A DNA stretch of 64,000 bases from Curvibacter sp. AEP1-3 (GCF_002163715.1 NZ_CP015698.1:1860001-1924000), one strand, 5' to 3'. Positions 9,372 through 18,591 are shown, counted from the first letter of the stretch. The notes: generated from the sequence alone by a model not told the origin. Numbers and translations are program-made.

Positions 9372-9809
9372 TCAGTGTTTAGTCAACTTGGCAACCTCTT
9401 TTGCCATCTCTTTACTAACCTCTTTGGCAAAGTCCTTAACTAAATCAAGAGTGGGCAGAGCCGATTCCTGTGTTTCATCCTTGGAAGAAGCCTTCTCAGG
9501 CTTCTTGTACACGGCTCGAATGAGCGAAACCATGATGACCGTGGGCGGAACGATGAACGATGCAATAAGCAGCGATACATGCCAATGAATCTTAGGGTCC
9601 TTCTGTAAACTAAAAACCAAAACAGCCCCCATGACTATGGCTGTCATATACAAGAGCACTGCGAAACCGATAGCCGATGAAAAGAGTGTTTGCTCTGTAG
9701 AGAATCTGTGCTTCTGCTCTTCCAAACCCAAATCTACCGACTTGGATACATCGGCTCGCAAATCACCATCAGACAGATCGCCCAAGTTGGAATTGTCAGC
9801 TTCAGCCAC
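9372..9809 (-). CDS. Small two-helix membrane protein paired with ImmA-like protease
   Basis: 145 residues from a GTG start that overlaps the 3' end of the upstream protease gene by 8 bases (GTGGCTGA), which implies translational coupling. A hydrophilic N-terminus of about 45 residues is followed by two strong membrane segments (about 47-70 and 80-101) and a charged Lys/Glu-rich C-terminal tail (VKDFAKEVSKEMAKEVAKL) that may form an amphipathic helix. I do not recognise a named family. Coupling to a metalloprotease suggests it is a partner, substrate or membrane effector; this is inference. Confidence 0.6.
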   Translation of the reverse strand: MAEADNSNLGDLSDGDLRADVSKSVDLGLEEQKHRFSTEQTLFSSAIGFAVLLYMTAIVMGAVLVFSLQKDPKIHWHVSLLIASFIVPPTVIMVSLIRAVYKKPEKASSKDETQESALPTLDLVKDFAKEVSKEMAKEVAKLTKH

Positions 9810-10275
9810 TTAGCAACCCGAGGTTAACCAGCCGATACTTCATGGCGACTTCTGAGACGTTAAATAGAGTGGCGAGGCCTTTTAAGGTGCCATATCCACG
9901 TTCATTCACTGCAAACTTCACCACCTTTTCAGGCATCAGGAGTTGCGCTGCAAATGCATTGGCCTGACGCTCTTCAGGCGCAGCGCCGCTAGAAAAGTTT
10001 TCTGGAGTGTCGCGGAACATTTTGCCCGCCGAGTTGAGATGCCCCAACGCGTAATGCCCAATTTCATGCGCAATTGTGAAGCGTTGACGCACAGGAGATT
10101 CGGTCGTGCTGTACCGGATAACAGCACCCACGGCGGTATTCTCGATCACACCACTTGCACCCAACGAACGACTGGCCACAACCCTTATTCCGATAGCTCT
10201 CGCTATAGAAGCCACATCAACTGGCAACCTTCCGTCCCAATGGGAGTTCAGTAAGCTAGCTGCGGTAACAGGCAT
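9802..10275 (-). CDS. ImmA/IrrE family metallo-endopeptidase
   Basis: 157 residues with the zinc site HEIGHYALGH (His70, Glu71, His74) and the downstream Glu region PEERQANAFAAQLLMP (about 100-115), the signature of the ImmA/IrrE (DUF955) fold. Family members cleave repressors such as ImmR or DdrO and often sit beside a helix-turn-helix gene. None is visible next to this one; the overlapping downstream gene is a membrane protein instead. A clear ribosome site (GGAGAG) precedes the ATG. It is probably cytosolic and may act as a stress or phage-related switch. Confidence 0.85.
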   Translation of the reverse strand: MPVTAASLLNSHWDGRLPVDVASIARAIGIRVVASRSLGASGVIENTAVGAVIRYSTTESPVRQRFTIAHEIGHYALGHLNSAGKMFRDTPENFSSGAAPEERQANAFAAQLLMPEKVVKFAVNERGYGTLKGLATLFNVSEVAMKYRLVNLGLLSG

Positions 10276-11548
10276 ATTCGCTCTCCAAACTAAAAAAAGG
10301 TGAAATGGTGGTGGGTCAAACCTGCACGGTTCTCCCCTGTGATTTTAGCCCGAAGACTCAATACATGGAAAAAGGTGCACAAATTTGTAAACGATCTGCA
10401 GTCAGGAAGGCGCAAAGCATGCGCCATGTAGACTCCAGATAGGCAACGTAGAGGCCCTTAACGCAATCAGCAAGTCCAAATGCTTTGGCACCCAGCCAGG
10501 TATCTCCATGTCATCACGCAGCCGACGTTGGGGGGAGCGGTGCAGGCCTGTCGCCCTTCAAAAAAGTCTGCGTGCTTACAGCCAAATGCCTCCGAAGTGA
10601 GATAGATTTTTCAAAGGTCAAGGGCACCTGTTTTCAAACGAGGCGAATGGTCTAGGTGAGTTAACTTTAATGTGCAAGATGAGGAAAGATTGCACATCAA
10701 TTAGCACTACGCCAGTCGTGAAAACCCGCACAGTGGGCAACTTTTGAGTACTTTATGAATTGTCTAGTGATATCAATGCTTTGTGCACTGGGCTAACGCG
10801 GCTTAAAACATGAGCATCTGTTGTAGACGGCACCGCACAATAGTTACTCACAACCCAACTGCATAGGCGTCCTCCAAAGTGGGGTGCAACACATGCTCAC
10901 TTCTGGCAAGGTGCGCGGGCATTGAATGACACCAATGCGAGACGCCATCGAGTGCGTATTCCGGTTTGCTTGACCACCTATTCCGGGAATAAGTGACCAG
11001 CCTGCTGGTGTTAACCCTTTAGCCTTCGGCTCAATTGAGCATGTGCTTACCTCCAGCAGGACCGGACCCGACCCAAAGCGGTCCTCTGCACGCTTGGAAT
11101 ATCTGCCCGAAAGCGGACATCCGATCTGATACAAAGAAGGTGCGTTTGCAGATGTCGCCTTTGCAGCGGAAGCGGACATTGCTAGAACTCACCCAAATGG
11201 GTGATTTACACAACTCACACCTAGCGTCAAAATGGGTTTCGCCATAAATACGGCCATCTGGATATATGTGCTGCTGAATTATGATTCAGAAGAAGGATTG
11301 TCAAAAAGAGGGGTGGCGTTAGCCTAGTATAGCCACGATAGAGGACGAATTCTGAAAGAGTAACAATGGATAGCTTTCCGTGAAATTGGTCGCAAACCCA
11401 AGCGGCATGAGCTTCGCTGTTTGCTGTATTTCGCTGTCAATGGTAGTATTTCCCGTGTATAAATTCGTTTAGCTTGGGAATGCCAAGATAGGCGCTCACC
11501 TATATTTAGTTAGCCCTATTTGTCCAACACTTCACGGGAGAATCATAA
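10276..11548. other. 1.3 kb gap without a supported gene
   Basis: No frame in this stretch has both a ribosome site and protein-like composition. There are short palindromic features near 10990-11045 (CCAGCctGCTGG, GCCTTCGGC, CTCAATTGAG) and two AGCGGACAT blocks near 11114 and 11171 that recur near 15483, suggesting debris of a repeated mobile element. The promoter of the secreted protein gene at 11549 probably lies near the right end. Confidence 0.45.
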
Positions 11549-11965
11549 ATGAAGATTCTGCGTTACTTGTCGGCTGCTGCTCTGCTTACCATCTCAATGG
11601 TATCCATTGCGCAAGTTCCAGAGATTCCAGACCCGAACTTCCCAGACATAGCTGGTGTTAGACGCAATCCCGATGGAAGCCCATTTATTATTTACAATCC
11701 CCTGCTTTGCTCAAACATGGGGCCGTTGTTATGTGGGTTTTACAGAACTCACGAGTATTGCCACATAGCACTGGGGCACGGCCTGCGCCCAAACTGGCCC
11801 CAGAAAATGGAAGCGGAGGCTGATTGTTGCGCAGCCCAGCGGGCATCAACTGGCGAAGTGATCTCTGCGTATAACTGGTTTATGGCGGGGGGCGGCAGTA
11901 CACCTCAGCATGGTTCGGGGTTCGAACGGGCGCAGCGCCTAGCCGCATGTCGACCAAACCCATAA
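11549..11965 (+). CDS. Small secreted HExxH putative metallopeptidase
   Basis: 138 residues. The first 21 form a signal peptide (MKILRYLSAAALLTISMVSI then AQ), so it is exported. The mature part contains HEYCHIALGH (His68, Glu69, His72) and, 16 residues after the third His, EAEADCC (Glu88/Glu90, Asp92), the arrangement of a gluzincin zinc site. Cysteines at 54, 62, 71, 93, 94 and 134 suggest disulfides. At this size it would be a minimal protease. A ribosome site (GGGAGA) precedes the ATG, and the DUF4019 gene starts 15 bases downstream, so they are probably co-transcribed. Activity is inferred from motif only. Confidence 0.65.
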   Translation: MKILRYLSAAALLTISMVSIAQVPEIPDPNFPDIAGVRRNPDGSPFIIYNPLLCSNMGPLLCGFYRTHEYCHIALGHGLRPNWPQKMEAEADCCAAQRASTGEVISAYNWFMAGGGSTPQHGSGFERAQRLAACRPNP

Positions 11966-11980
11966 GGAAGGTCTATATCC

Positions 11981-12595
11981 ATGCTAGGTCTTGACGTAAA
12001 AACCATAGAAGCATTTGGCCAAATTGCCGGTATTGGTGGCCTCTCATTATTTGTATTTGTTTACCTTTATAGGGAGGTAATACGAAAGAAAATATTTCCA
12101 CAGCTTAACTCTCAGCAGGCATACAAGTTAATTCGTCTTTTCTTGATTCTTGTTTTTCTTTTTAGTAGCACTGGGCTGGCCGCTTGGGTGTATGTAAGCA
12201 TCACTGGAGTAAAGCCAATCGAGCTAGGGGTATTCCCAACTGAAGAACCTCAGCCGATCATTATTAGTTGGATGACGTTGATTGATCAAAAGAAATATCA
12301 AGAAGCTTACGATCAAAGCGACGATCTTATGATTAAAAAGAATTTTTCTTTTGAACGATTCGCAGAATTAACAAAATCAGCCAGAAACCCAATTGGCGAT
12401 CCAATCGAGCGCATTAATATAAAAAGTGGAATGCTAACTTCACCGCCTGGCTATCCTATTGGTTATTACACGTATTCTTTGTTCAAGTCGCGGTTTTCAA
12501 ATGGGCTATTTTATTTTGAAGTAGTTACTCTCAGGGCAACTAGCGCCCAATGGAAGCCATGTGCATACGAAATCAATCCTGCACCACCGACATAG
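11981..12595 (+). CDS. Membrane-anchored DUF4019 protein
   Basis: 204 residues. Two membrane segments (about 14-33 and 46-70) are followed by a soluble domain (about 93-200) that fits the DUF4019 pattern: a DQKKYQEAYDQSDD helix, then SARNPIGDPIERINIKSG, PGYPIGYYTYSLFKSRF and a final strand FEVVTLRATSAQWKPCAYEI. DUF4019 domains are usually periplasmic and of unknown role. The 15-base gap to the secreted HExxH gene makes a two-gene operon likely. Codon use is more AT-rich than in the core genes to the right. Confidence 0.65.
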   Translation: MLGLDVKTIEAFGQIAGIGGLSLFVFVYLYREVIRKKIFPQLNSQQAYKLIRLFLILVFLFSSTGLAAWVYVSITGVKPIELGVFPTEEPQPIIISWMTLIDQKKYQEAYDQSDDLMIKKNFSFERFAELTKSARNPIGDPIERINIKSGMLTSPPGYPIGYYTYSLFKSRFSNGLFYFEVVTLRATSAQWKPCAYEINPAPPT

Positions 12596-12741
12596 GCACA
12601 ACAAGGCATTGCACATGAAAAACTTGGGGGTTAAACCTGCGTTCTGAGCAACCACTTTTGGAGCGTCGCATGTGACCGCTAACAGCCTGTTGCCGTCATG
12701 TCTGAATCAGGCTGAAAGCGGAAGCAAGTTTTGTCTGTTGC

Positions 12742-13029
12742 TTATCCCCTTCCATGCCGTCCACCAATACAAAACCCGCATGCCCACTCAACTTCAATCG
12801 GCTCTAAGTTGATTGAGATTCGATCGGCTTCAGCTTTTGAGAAATAGTCATCTTCAATGATGATTTTTCTCAAGTTCACAAACTGCCTCTTGAGCCTCTT
12901 GGTCGAAGAGACCGGTGCTTCGAAATAGTGCTTTGCTTCCTGCGCCTTCACAAACAAATGTATAACTTCAACGGAAACTGACAGCGACGCCTCGATGCCC
13001 TGGTGTGGTTCAGGTGAGTAGGGATACAT
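12742..13029 (-). CDS. Hypothetical protein
   Basis: 95 residues, probably soluble, with a central basic helix (STKRLKRQFVNLRKIIIEDD) and a Cys pair at the end (CGFC). No family is recognised and the ribosome site is weak. It lies on the same strand as the membrane protein gene at 13245 but is separated by over 200 bases. It could be a non-coding artefact. Confidence 0.35.
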   Translation of the reverse strand: MYPYSPEPHQGIEASLSVSVEVIHLFVKAQEAKHYFEAPVSSTKRLKRQFVNLRKIIIEDDYFSKAEADRISINLEPIEVEWACGFCIGGRHGRG

Positions 13030-13244
13030 AAACTTCTAAATATTTCTTGCTGTTGAGTGCTTGTTTACTAGGCCCGCTTCCGCTGCAAATCTGAGGCTCC
13101 AAGAGGCTGAGGCAGTCATAAGGTACTGCTTCGAAGCTGTCGTTGATTTGGAATTGACCGGCACCCAGCGACATTGCGTTACGGGGTGTAAGTTCACCAG
13201 CACGCTTTGTAGTGCAATGCCGTGGTGTAACCATGTCGAACGAT

Positions 13245-13772
13245 TTATGAAGTAGCAACTTTGAGCGCTTTGAAAATGACATGGTCACTGGATGCATAAC
13301 TGCGCAAAGCGCTCTGAAACTCGCCCGATGAAGTGATTGCAAGCGGTAAAAAAACTTTGTGGAATGTAGGAATTCCATCAGCGTCCAATTCAAGCATTGT
13401 CATTCCGCGAGGCTTGCCCTGAAAAACATGGGCAATGGAAGAGAACATGACTGGTGAAGTCCATTTGATGCAAAAGCGGTTGAAAAAAAGGCCGGTTCCA
13501 TGAATGCCTTCCTTTGAAATCGAAAACCACACTTTCTTTCGCCCGGCCCAAGTAATAAGCAGCGATATTGGCAGCGGACAGAATAGAACTAGTACATCGC
13601 GAGTAGCGTCTCCGCTCTGAAGAAAGTACAGGCCAAGAAAGAACAAGGCTGCAAATGCCAAGTTACGCGCCAACCCTAACAAAATGACGCTGCGAATTGG
13701 AAGATAAAAATGGTGCATAGTTTGTGTATTGCCGTTTAACGTAACGTAGACCGCTGAACCCAGTTGGTACAT
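13245..13772 (-). CDS. Hypothetical membrane protein with PH-like tail
   Basis: 175 residues; the start could also be the Met at residue 19 (MHHFYLPIRSV). Two hydrophobic segments (about 26-48 and 58-75) are followed by a beta-rich domain (VWFSISKEGIHGTGLFFNRF, then IKWTSPVMFSSI and FLPLAITSSGEFQSAL) resembling bacterial PH-like YcxB/YdbT-type architectures. That similarity is by pattern only. It is accessory-region cargo and has no obvious operon partner. Confidence 0.5.
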   Translation of the reverse strand: MYQLGSAVYVTLNGNTQTMHHFYLPIRSVILLGLARNLAFAALFFLGLYFLQSGDATRDVLVLFCPLPISLLITWAGRKKVWFSISKEGIHGTGLFFNRFCIKWTSPVMFSSIAHVFQGKPRGMTMLELDADGIPTFHKVFLPLAITSSGEFQSALRSYASSDHVIFKALKVATS

Positions 13773-14049
13773 CCGAATCTTTACGATACTTACTGTGGAG
13801 AAAAGGCCGAAAAGCTGATCACTGCCTTGATCACAGTATTTTTCATGAGCGTATGTACAGGTCTAAAGGTTTAGACACCCCCGCACTTTGTCAGCAATGG
13901 AGATAGTCACTGATTTCAAGCTTGTTGCGCCTCGGAACTAGCTTGAGCAACCCCAAATCGGGTGCCTTTTGAACGTCGGCTAACGCTGCAAAGCAGAATC
14001 CTGGCTTGGTTTAGTTCGCTTTGCTTAATCCCAGCAAATCAATACAACA

Positions 14050-14565
14050 TCACTTTCCTTGTTTTACCTTAAGAATGTACCCGGCTGCGATGCCGCATGC
14101 GCCGAAGAAAATTGTGACGGACACACCCATTGCTGTTTCGCTTACAGACTTGGCAAAAATAGAGATAAGTACTCCGGCCATTACAAACACAACTGAGCAT
14201 AGGAAGAGAAGCCACAAGGTCAATTTGCTGTGACCAGCAGCGGAGTTTGCATAACCTTCTTTGAGCGTCATTTTCTGATCGCTGTAGGAGGAGTCTGAAA
14301 TGAGCGCCTTCGATCCGAAGTAAAACCAAGCACTGAACAGTGGAACAAGGATGAGAGACCAACTCCATCCAACTATTGCTCCAACGCCAATAGTTACTGG
14401 TAAGGAGATCTTGTGGAAACGGCTTACAAAATTTCGAAGCCTAGCCTCGACAGCAGGATCTTCAAGAATTCGTCCCTTACCGAGTACTCCCCAAGGATAG
14501 AAAACTGTACTGCCTGTTTGGTCTTTTTTGAAGCTAGCGTTGGTCAGTCCTTCGAAATACCCCAT
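14050..14565 (-). CDS. Hypothetical multi-pass membrane protein
   Basis: 171 residues from the ATG at 14565 (MGYFEGLTNASFKKD), chosen because AAAGGA lies at ribosome-site distance; an earlier ATG at 14601 lacks one. A hydrophilic N-terminal part contains VFYPWGVLGKGRIL, followed by two closely spaced membrane segments (about 60-92) and two more (about 118-141 and 147-167). The FYPWGVLGKGRIL block suggests a cytosolic conserved motif, but I cannot assign a family. Confidence 0.55.
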   Translation of the reverse strand: MGYFEGLTNASFKKDQTGSTVFYPWGVLGKGRILEDPAVEARLRNFVSRFHKISLPVTIGVGAIVGWSWSLILVPLFSAWFYFGSKALISDSSYSDQKMTLKEGYANSAAGHSKLTLWLLFLCSVVFVMAGVLISIFAKSVSETAMGVSVTIFFGACGIAAGYILKVKQGK

Positions 14566-14795
14566 CTTTATCCTTTCAAGTATCAGTAACAGAGGGATCA
14601 ACTGATTTCACGGGCGTGGCTACTACGGCAGACACATGAAACCTGATAGAACTCAATTTTGACCTTAACCATAATGTTGGACCATCCCTCGTTCGGGTGA
14701 ATATAGATTTTTTGAATACGCCTCAACGCTCGGTTTCCTTGAACTTTGGCTGAGTGATCACCAGAGTTTGAACCCCTCAACTGAAGGAGTTCATC

Positions 14796-15419
14796 ATGGA
14801 AGCCTACTCAGACCCAGCACATAGGGAGCCCTGGAACAAGGGAAAGATCGTCGGCCAAAAGGCGCCCTTGCGCCTTAAAGATATCTGGGCCATCCGAATC
14901 CGCCTTCAACTTGGTCACCGGACTCGTGAGTTGGCCATGTTCGACCTGGCCTTGGACAGTAAGCTGCGCGCCTGCGACTTGGTTAAGCTAAAACTGCGGG
15001 ACATCGCCCATGGCGATCACATCAGTGCCCGAGCGATCGTGATGTAACAGAAGACGTCACTTCCTGTCCAGTTCGAGATCACGCCGCCTACTAGAGAGGC
15101 CGTCTTGGAGTGGATCAAGGATGCGGGCCTGAAATCTGAAGATTACTTGTTTCCATCGCGGGTACACGACTCACCACATATCGGGACGCGGCAGTACGCC
15201 CGCATCGTTGATGGTTGGATCAGTGAAATCGGATTGGACCCTTCTGCCTATGGGACCCACAGCATGCGCAGAACAAAAGCATCGCTGATTTACCGGCGCA
15301 CTAAGAACATCCGAGCGGTGCAATTGCTCCTAGGGCATACCAAGCTGGAGAGTACGGTTCGCTATTTGGGGATTGAGGTGGAGGACGCTCTGGAGATGGC
15401 GGAGCAAACGGAGGTTTGA
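14796..15419 (+). pseudogene. Tyrosine recombinase/integrase with one internal stop
   Basis: A strong ribosome site (AAGGAG) precedes the ATG. The frame reads a complete small tyrosine recombinase catalytic domain: SKLRACDLVKLKLRD (catalytic Arg), QKTSLPVQFEI (beta-hairpin Lys), GTHSMRRTKAS (His-x-x-Arg), LLLGHTKLEST (His) and TVRYLGIE (nucleophile Tyr). A single TAA at 15045, in the same frame throughout, interrupts it after AIVM, where CAA (Gln) would restore a product of about 207 residues. All catalytic residues except the first Arg lie after the stop. This looks like a recent inactivation or a sequencing error. Confidence 0.85.
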
Positions 15420-15500
15420 TTTACGCCCACTGTGGGATCTTGAGGGTCCCACGGAAAGTCTGATTCATCCGGGTGCGGGAAAGCGGACATTCACCAACAC

Positions 15501-15621
15501 CCGCAACTGGCCCACAGATGACATTGATCGCCTCTGGTGCAACTCACTCAGATCAACACAAGAAAATCAGCTGCTGGTGGTCAGCAATTTCCGGAACAGA
15601 TGGACAAGTCAACCGGAATAC
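15501..15621. repeat. Decayed direct repeat, right copy
   Basis: Partner of 5824-5944 in the same orientation with matching internal spacing; the best-conserved part is 15579-15621. It follows the recombinase pseudogene by about 80 bases. Confidence 0.6.
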
Positions 15622-16017
15622 GTAATCGAGCAGGAACAGTGAGCGGCAGAATGCGCTTTGTAGGGCATAGTATGTTGCAGTCAATCATCAACTGCTCTGC
15701 TGTAGCCGGACCCGTGCCAATACTGCCTGGCGCTAGGCGTCTGTATTGCTGTAATCGGTGTGCCAATGATCACGTAGCGAGTTGGTACGCCTTGCCCCAG
15801 ACGGGTCGTTGCCACATCTCAGACAACAAGGGCTCAAGGGTATACGTCAATGACAGTGGTTGGCGGCGAGAGTTCCTACCGGCAAACTTGAAAGGTTAAG
15901 TTGTATTCGCCTCATGAGTGAATCATTGTGGTTGCAATCAAGCTAGCAGACCACTGATATGCGGTTAGCCATGGATTGACAAACTGATTTACAAGCTAAT
16001 CAACTCATGAAGAAAAA

Positions 16018-16323
16018 TCAAAGCTCCGAACTCACGATTTGAGTCTGTTGTTCTGAAGGTATCCAGTTTTGGAGAGCCCTCTCACCGCCATGTTCGCGAT
16101 TTTGCCGAAACAGGCCGCTACGAACATTGTCGTTGATGGAAATCTGGTTAGGAGAATGGCGTTTGCATGTCAAGCTCACATGTAGACGACTAACCACATC
16201 AGATGTCCTCTCGCCGACGATTGCTACACCTAACTCCAGAGCCTGAGCTAGTTCGCCCACGAACTCTGCAACTGAAGAGTCCAGCTTGATTTTCACAGGT
16301 ATCAGAGCCGACGGTAGCTTCAA
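16018..16323 (-). CDS. Doubtful hypothetical protein
   Basis: 101 codons starting MKLPSALIPVKIKLDSSVAE, with an amphipathic beginning (VAEFVGELAQALELGVAIVG). The start region reads like a protein, but no ribosome site is obvious and the C-terminal half looks random. It may be a fragment. No family recognised. Confidence 0.25.
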   Translation of the reverse strand: MKLPSALIPVKIKLDSSVAEFVGELAQALELGVAIVGERTSDVVSRLHVSLTCKRHSPNQISINDNVRSGLFRQNREHGGERALQNWIPSEQQTQIVSSEL

Positions 16324-16449
16324 AATGCATATGTCAGAAAATACAAAAAAACGCCCGATTTTGCTCCATTAAATGACAATTCAAGCTGCCTATGTAAATT
16401 TAACAATCTTCTTTTCTGGCATGAACCCTGAATTTTACTGGGATTTTTA

Positions 16450-16773
<324 letters not shown>

Positions 16774-16908
16774 CTATCGAAATCACCAATTGGATTGCCC
16801 AATACCCGCCATAGGCATTTTTGTGCGAGCTGCGATGCATACACTCCCAGCCTAGTCATTCATTGAAGGCCCTTCACTTTGCAAGCTCTGCTTCACGCCA
16901 TCACCTCG

Positions 16909-17823
16909 ATGGACATTTCCTCCCCAGACGCCTGCCGCCTGTTTCATGGACGCGGCGGTCTGTACCCCGGTTGCGAACAGTGGTCGCTGGATTGGTACCC
17001 GCCGGTGCTGGTGCTCACCAGCTTCAAACCGGTGAGCAAGGATGAGTTAGCCACCATCGGTGCCGCGTTGTCCGCGCGCTGGCACACACTCAGCCCCGGG
17101 CAGGCGCTGAACTGGGTCTTCCAGTGCCGCGCCGAAGGGCTGGCGGATACCCGGTTGATGTCGGGCACAGTGCCTGAGCCCCATGTGGTGACGGAGTCAG
17201 GCACCCGGTACAAGGTGCATGTGCTGCGGGGGCAGAACCATGGCCTGTTTCTGGACATGGCAGAGGGCAGGCGCTGGGTACGCGACTATGTAACGGCCCA
17301 TCCCAAGACCTATGCCTTCAGGGTGCTGAATTTGTTTGCCTACACCTGTTCGTTTTCAGTGGTGGCCTTGCAGGCCGGTGCGCGGCATGTGGTGAATGTG
17401 GACATGAGCCAAAGCGCGCTGGCTACCGGCCAGCAAAACCACCGGCTCAATGGCATTGAGAGCGGTGTGAGTTTTCTGGGGCACGACATCTTCAAAACCT
17501 GGGGCAAGATCACCCGCAGTGGCCCCTATGACCTCGTGGTGCTGGACCCGCCCAGTTACCAGAAAGGCAGCTTTGTTGCCACCAAAGACTATGCGCGCCT
17601 GGTGCGCCGCTTGCCCGAACTGCTGGCCCCGGGCGGCCATGCGCTGGTGTGCCTGAATGCGCCCGAACTGGACACGGCCTTCCTGAAAGGCCACATACAA
17701 AAGCAAGCGCCTTCCCTTGAATTCGTGCAGCGCCTGCCGAATCCCGCAGCATTTGCGGATGCGGAGCCGGAGCGCGCGCTCAAGGTGCTGGTGTACAAAG
17801 CACCAGAAGACTTAGCGCAATGA
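16909..17823 (+). CDS. Class I SAM-dependent methyltransferase (RlmI-like)
   Basis: 304 residues from the ATG at 16909 (MDISSPDACRLFHGRGG); a TTG ten codons upstream is a possible alternative. The C-terminal two thirds holds the Rossmann-type fold: motif I RVLNLFAYTCSFSVVALQAG, the acidic motif VNVDMS and the catalytic loop VVLDPPSYQ. The DPPSY motif and the preceding NHGLFLDMAEGRRWV block resemble the RlmI/RlmK family, which methylates 23S rRNA. The N-terminus lacks a clear PUA domain, so the exact target is uncertain. Confidence 0.75.
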   Translation: MDISSPDACRLFHGRGGLYPGCEQWSLDWYPPVLVLTSFKPVSKDELATIGAALSARWHTLSPGQALNWVFQCRAEGLADTRLMSGTVPEPHVVTESGTRYKVHVLRGQNHGLFLDMAEGRRWVRDYVTAHPKTYAFRVLNLFAYTCSFSVVALQAGARHVVNVDMSQSALATGQQNHRLNGIESGVSFLGHDIFKTWGKITRSGPYDLVVLDPPSYQKGSFVATKDYARLVRRLPELLAPGGHALVCLNAPELDTAFLKGHIQKQAPSLEFVQRLPNPAAFADAEPERALKVLVYKAPEDLAQ

Positions 17824-17844
17824 TCACTTCACGACACCAACACC

Positions 17845-18090
17845 ATGCCAGCCACTGAATTGCAATGCAAACCCGCCGGTACCGTTGCCGGCAAACTCCT
17901 GTTCATCCCCACCGGGGTGGAAGGTCCTTTGTTGCCTCACATGCAAGACTGGGTGACCGCCAAGCTCAAAGCCAAACAGCCGGTGAAGGACATCAGCAAC
18001 ACGGTGCTGGTCAAAGGTATCAAGCAATGGACAGCCTATGAAGAGAAAGTTGGCGGCAAGAAAGTGATCACGGTTTTCAAGATCACCTGA
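17845..18090 (+). CDS. Small conserved hypothetical protein
   Basis: 81 residues beginning MPATELQCKPAGTVAGKLLF and ending KKVITVFKIT, probably a small mixed alpha/beta soluble protein. It starts 21 bases after the methyltransferase stop and may share its transcript. I know of no function. Codon use is like that of the core genes. Confidence 0.6.
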   Translation: MPATELQCKPAGTVAGKLLFIPTGVEGPLLPHMQDWVTAKLKAKQPVKDISNTVLVKGIKQWTAYEEKVGGKKVITVFKIT

Positions 18091-18131
18091 GAGGCCAAGC
18101 CCCGGCTGGCACCGGACTGCTTCTCAAAGGG

Positions 18132-18407
18132 TTAATCAAAAATCTCGTGGAGCCACGACTTCTTGCGGCTTTGCGGGTAGCGCTTGTATTCCTGGAAATC
18201 GGAATCCTCAAAGTCCCGGTGGTGCGATGCACGGGCTACGCGCGCCGGGGGCACAGCAGCCACCGCAGGGCCCGAGGCCTTTTCCAGCAGCTTGTCGAGT
18301 TCGCCGCGGTCCAACCAGATACCGCGGCAAGACGGGCAATAGTCAATCTCCACGCCTTGGCGTTCGGTCATCACCAGGGTGCTATCGGTGCAATGGGGGC
18401 ATTTCAT
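18132..18407 (-). CDS. zf-TFIIB zinc-ribbon protein
   Basis: 91 residues from the ATG at 18407, which has a strong ribosome site (AAGGAG). The pattern MKCPHC...VEIDYCPSCRGIWLDRGELDKLLEKA is the zf-TFIIB domain: two CxxC knuckles and the GIWLDRGEL signature. The tail is charged and ends YPQSRKKSWLHEIFD. It is a small cytosolic zinc protein of unknown role that lies last in a probable three-gene minus-strand operon with a 55-residue membrane protein and an S30AE protein. Confidence 0.8.
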   Translation of the reverse strand: MKCPHCTDSTLVMTERQGVEIDYCPSCRGIWLDRGELDKLLEKASGPAVAAVPPARVARASHHRDFEDSDFQEYKRYPQSRKKSWLHEIFD

Positions 18408-18423
18408 ATCAGGCTCCTTGGGG

Positions 18424-18591
18424 TCACAAAGCGAATCCGGCGGCAGACAGCAGCAAACCACCGACACCTACACCCGCCAGCAACTTGGCATCACGCGTAT
18501 TGCGGGCGGAATACTCAAACCATGCGGAATAAATGACCGGCAAAGACAGGGCCAGGCCGATCCACTCCGGGGTAAAAAAATCGATATCCAT
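18424..18591 (-). CDS. Small membrane protein (55 aa)
   Basis: The 55 codons begin MDIDFFTPEWIGLALSLPVI and end VGGLLLSAAGFAL. Two hydrophobic segments (about 11-25 and 36-55) flank a short charged loop (EYSARNTRDAK), so a two-pass membrane hairpin is likely. Its ATG overlaps the TGA of the upstream S30AE gene (TGATG), and the zinc-ribbon gene starts 16 bases downstream. The coupling argues it is real. Function unknown. Confidence 0.65.
   Translation of the reverse strand: MDIDFFTPEWIGLALSLPVIYSAWFEYSARNTRDAKLLAGVGVGGLLLSAAGFAL

Noticed and set aside
9802..10275. Classical ImmA-ImmR phage switch
   Set aside because: No helix-turn-helix repressor gene is next to the protease on either side.
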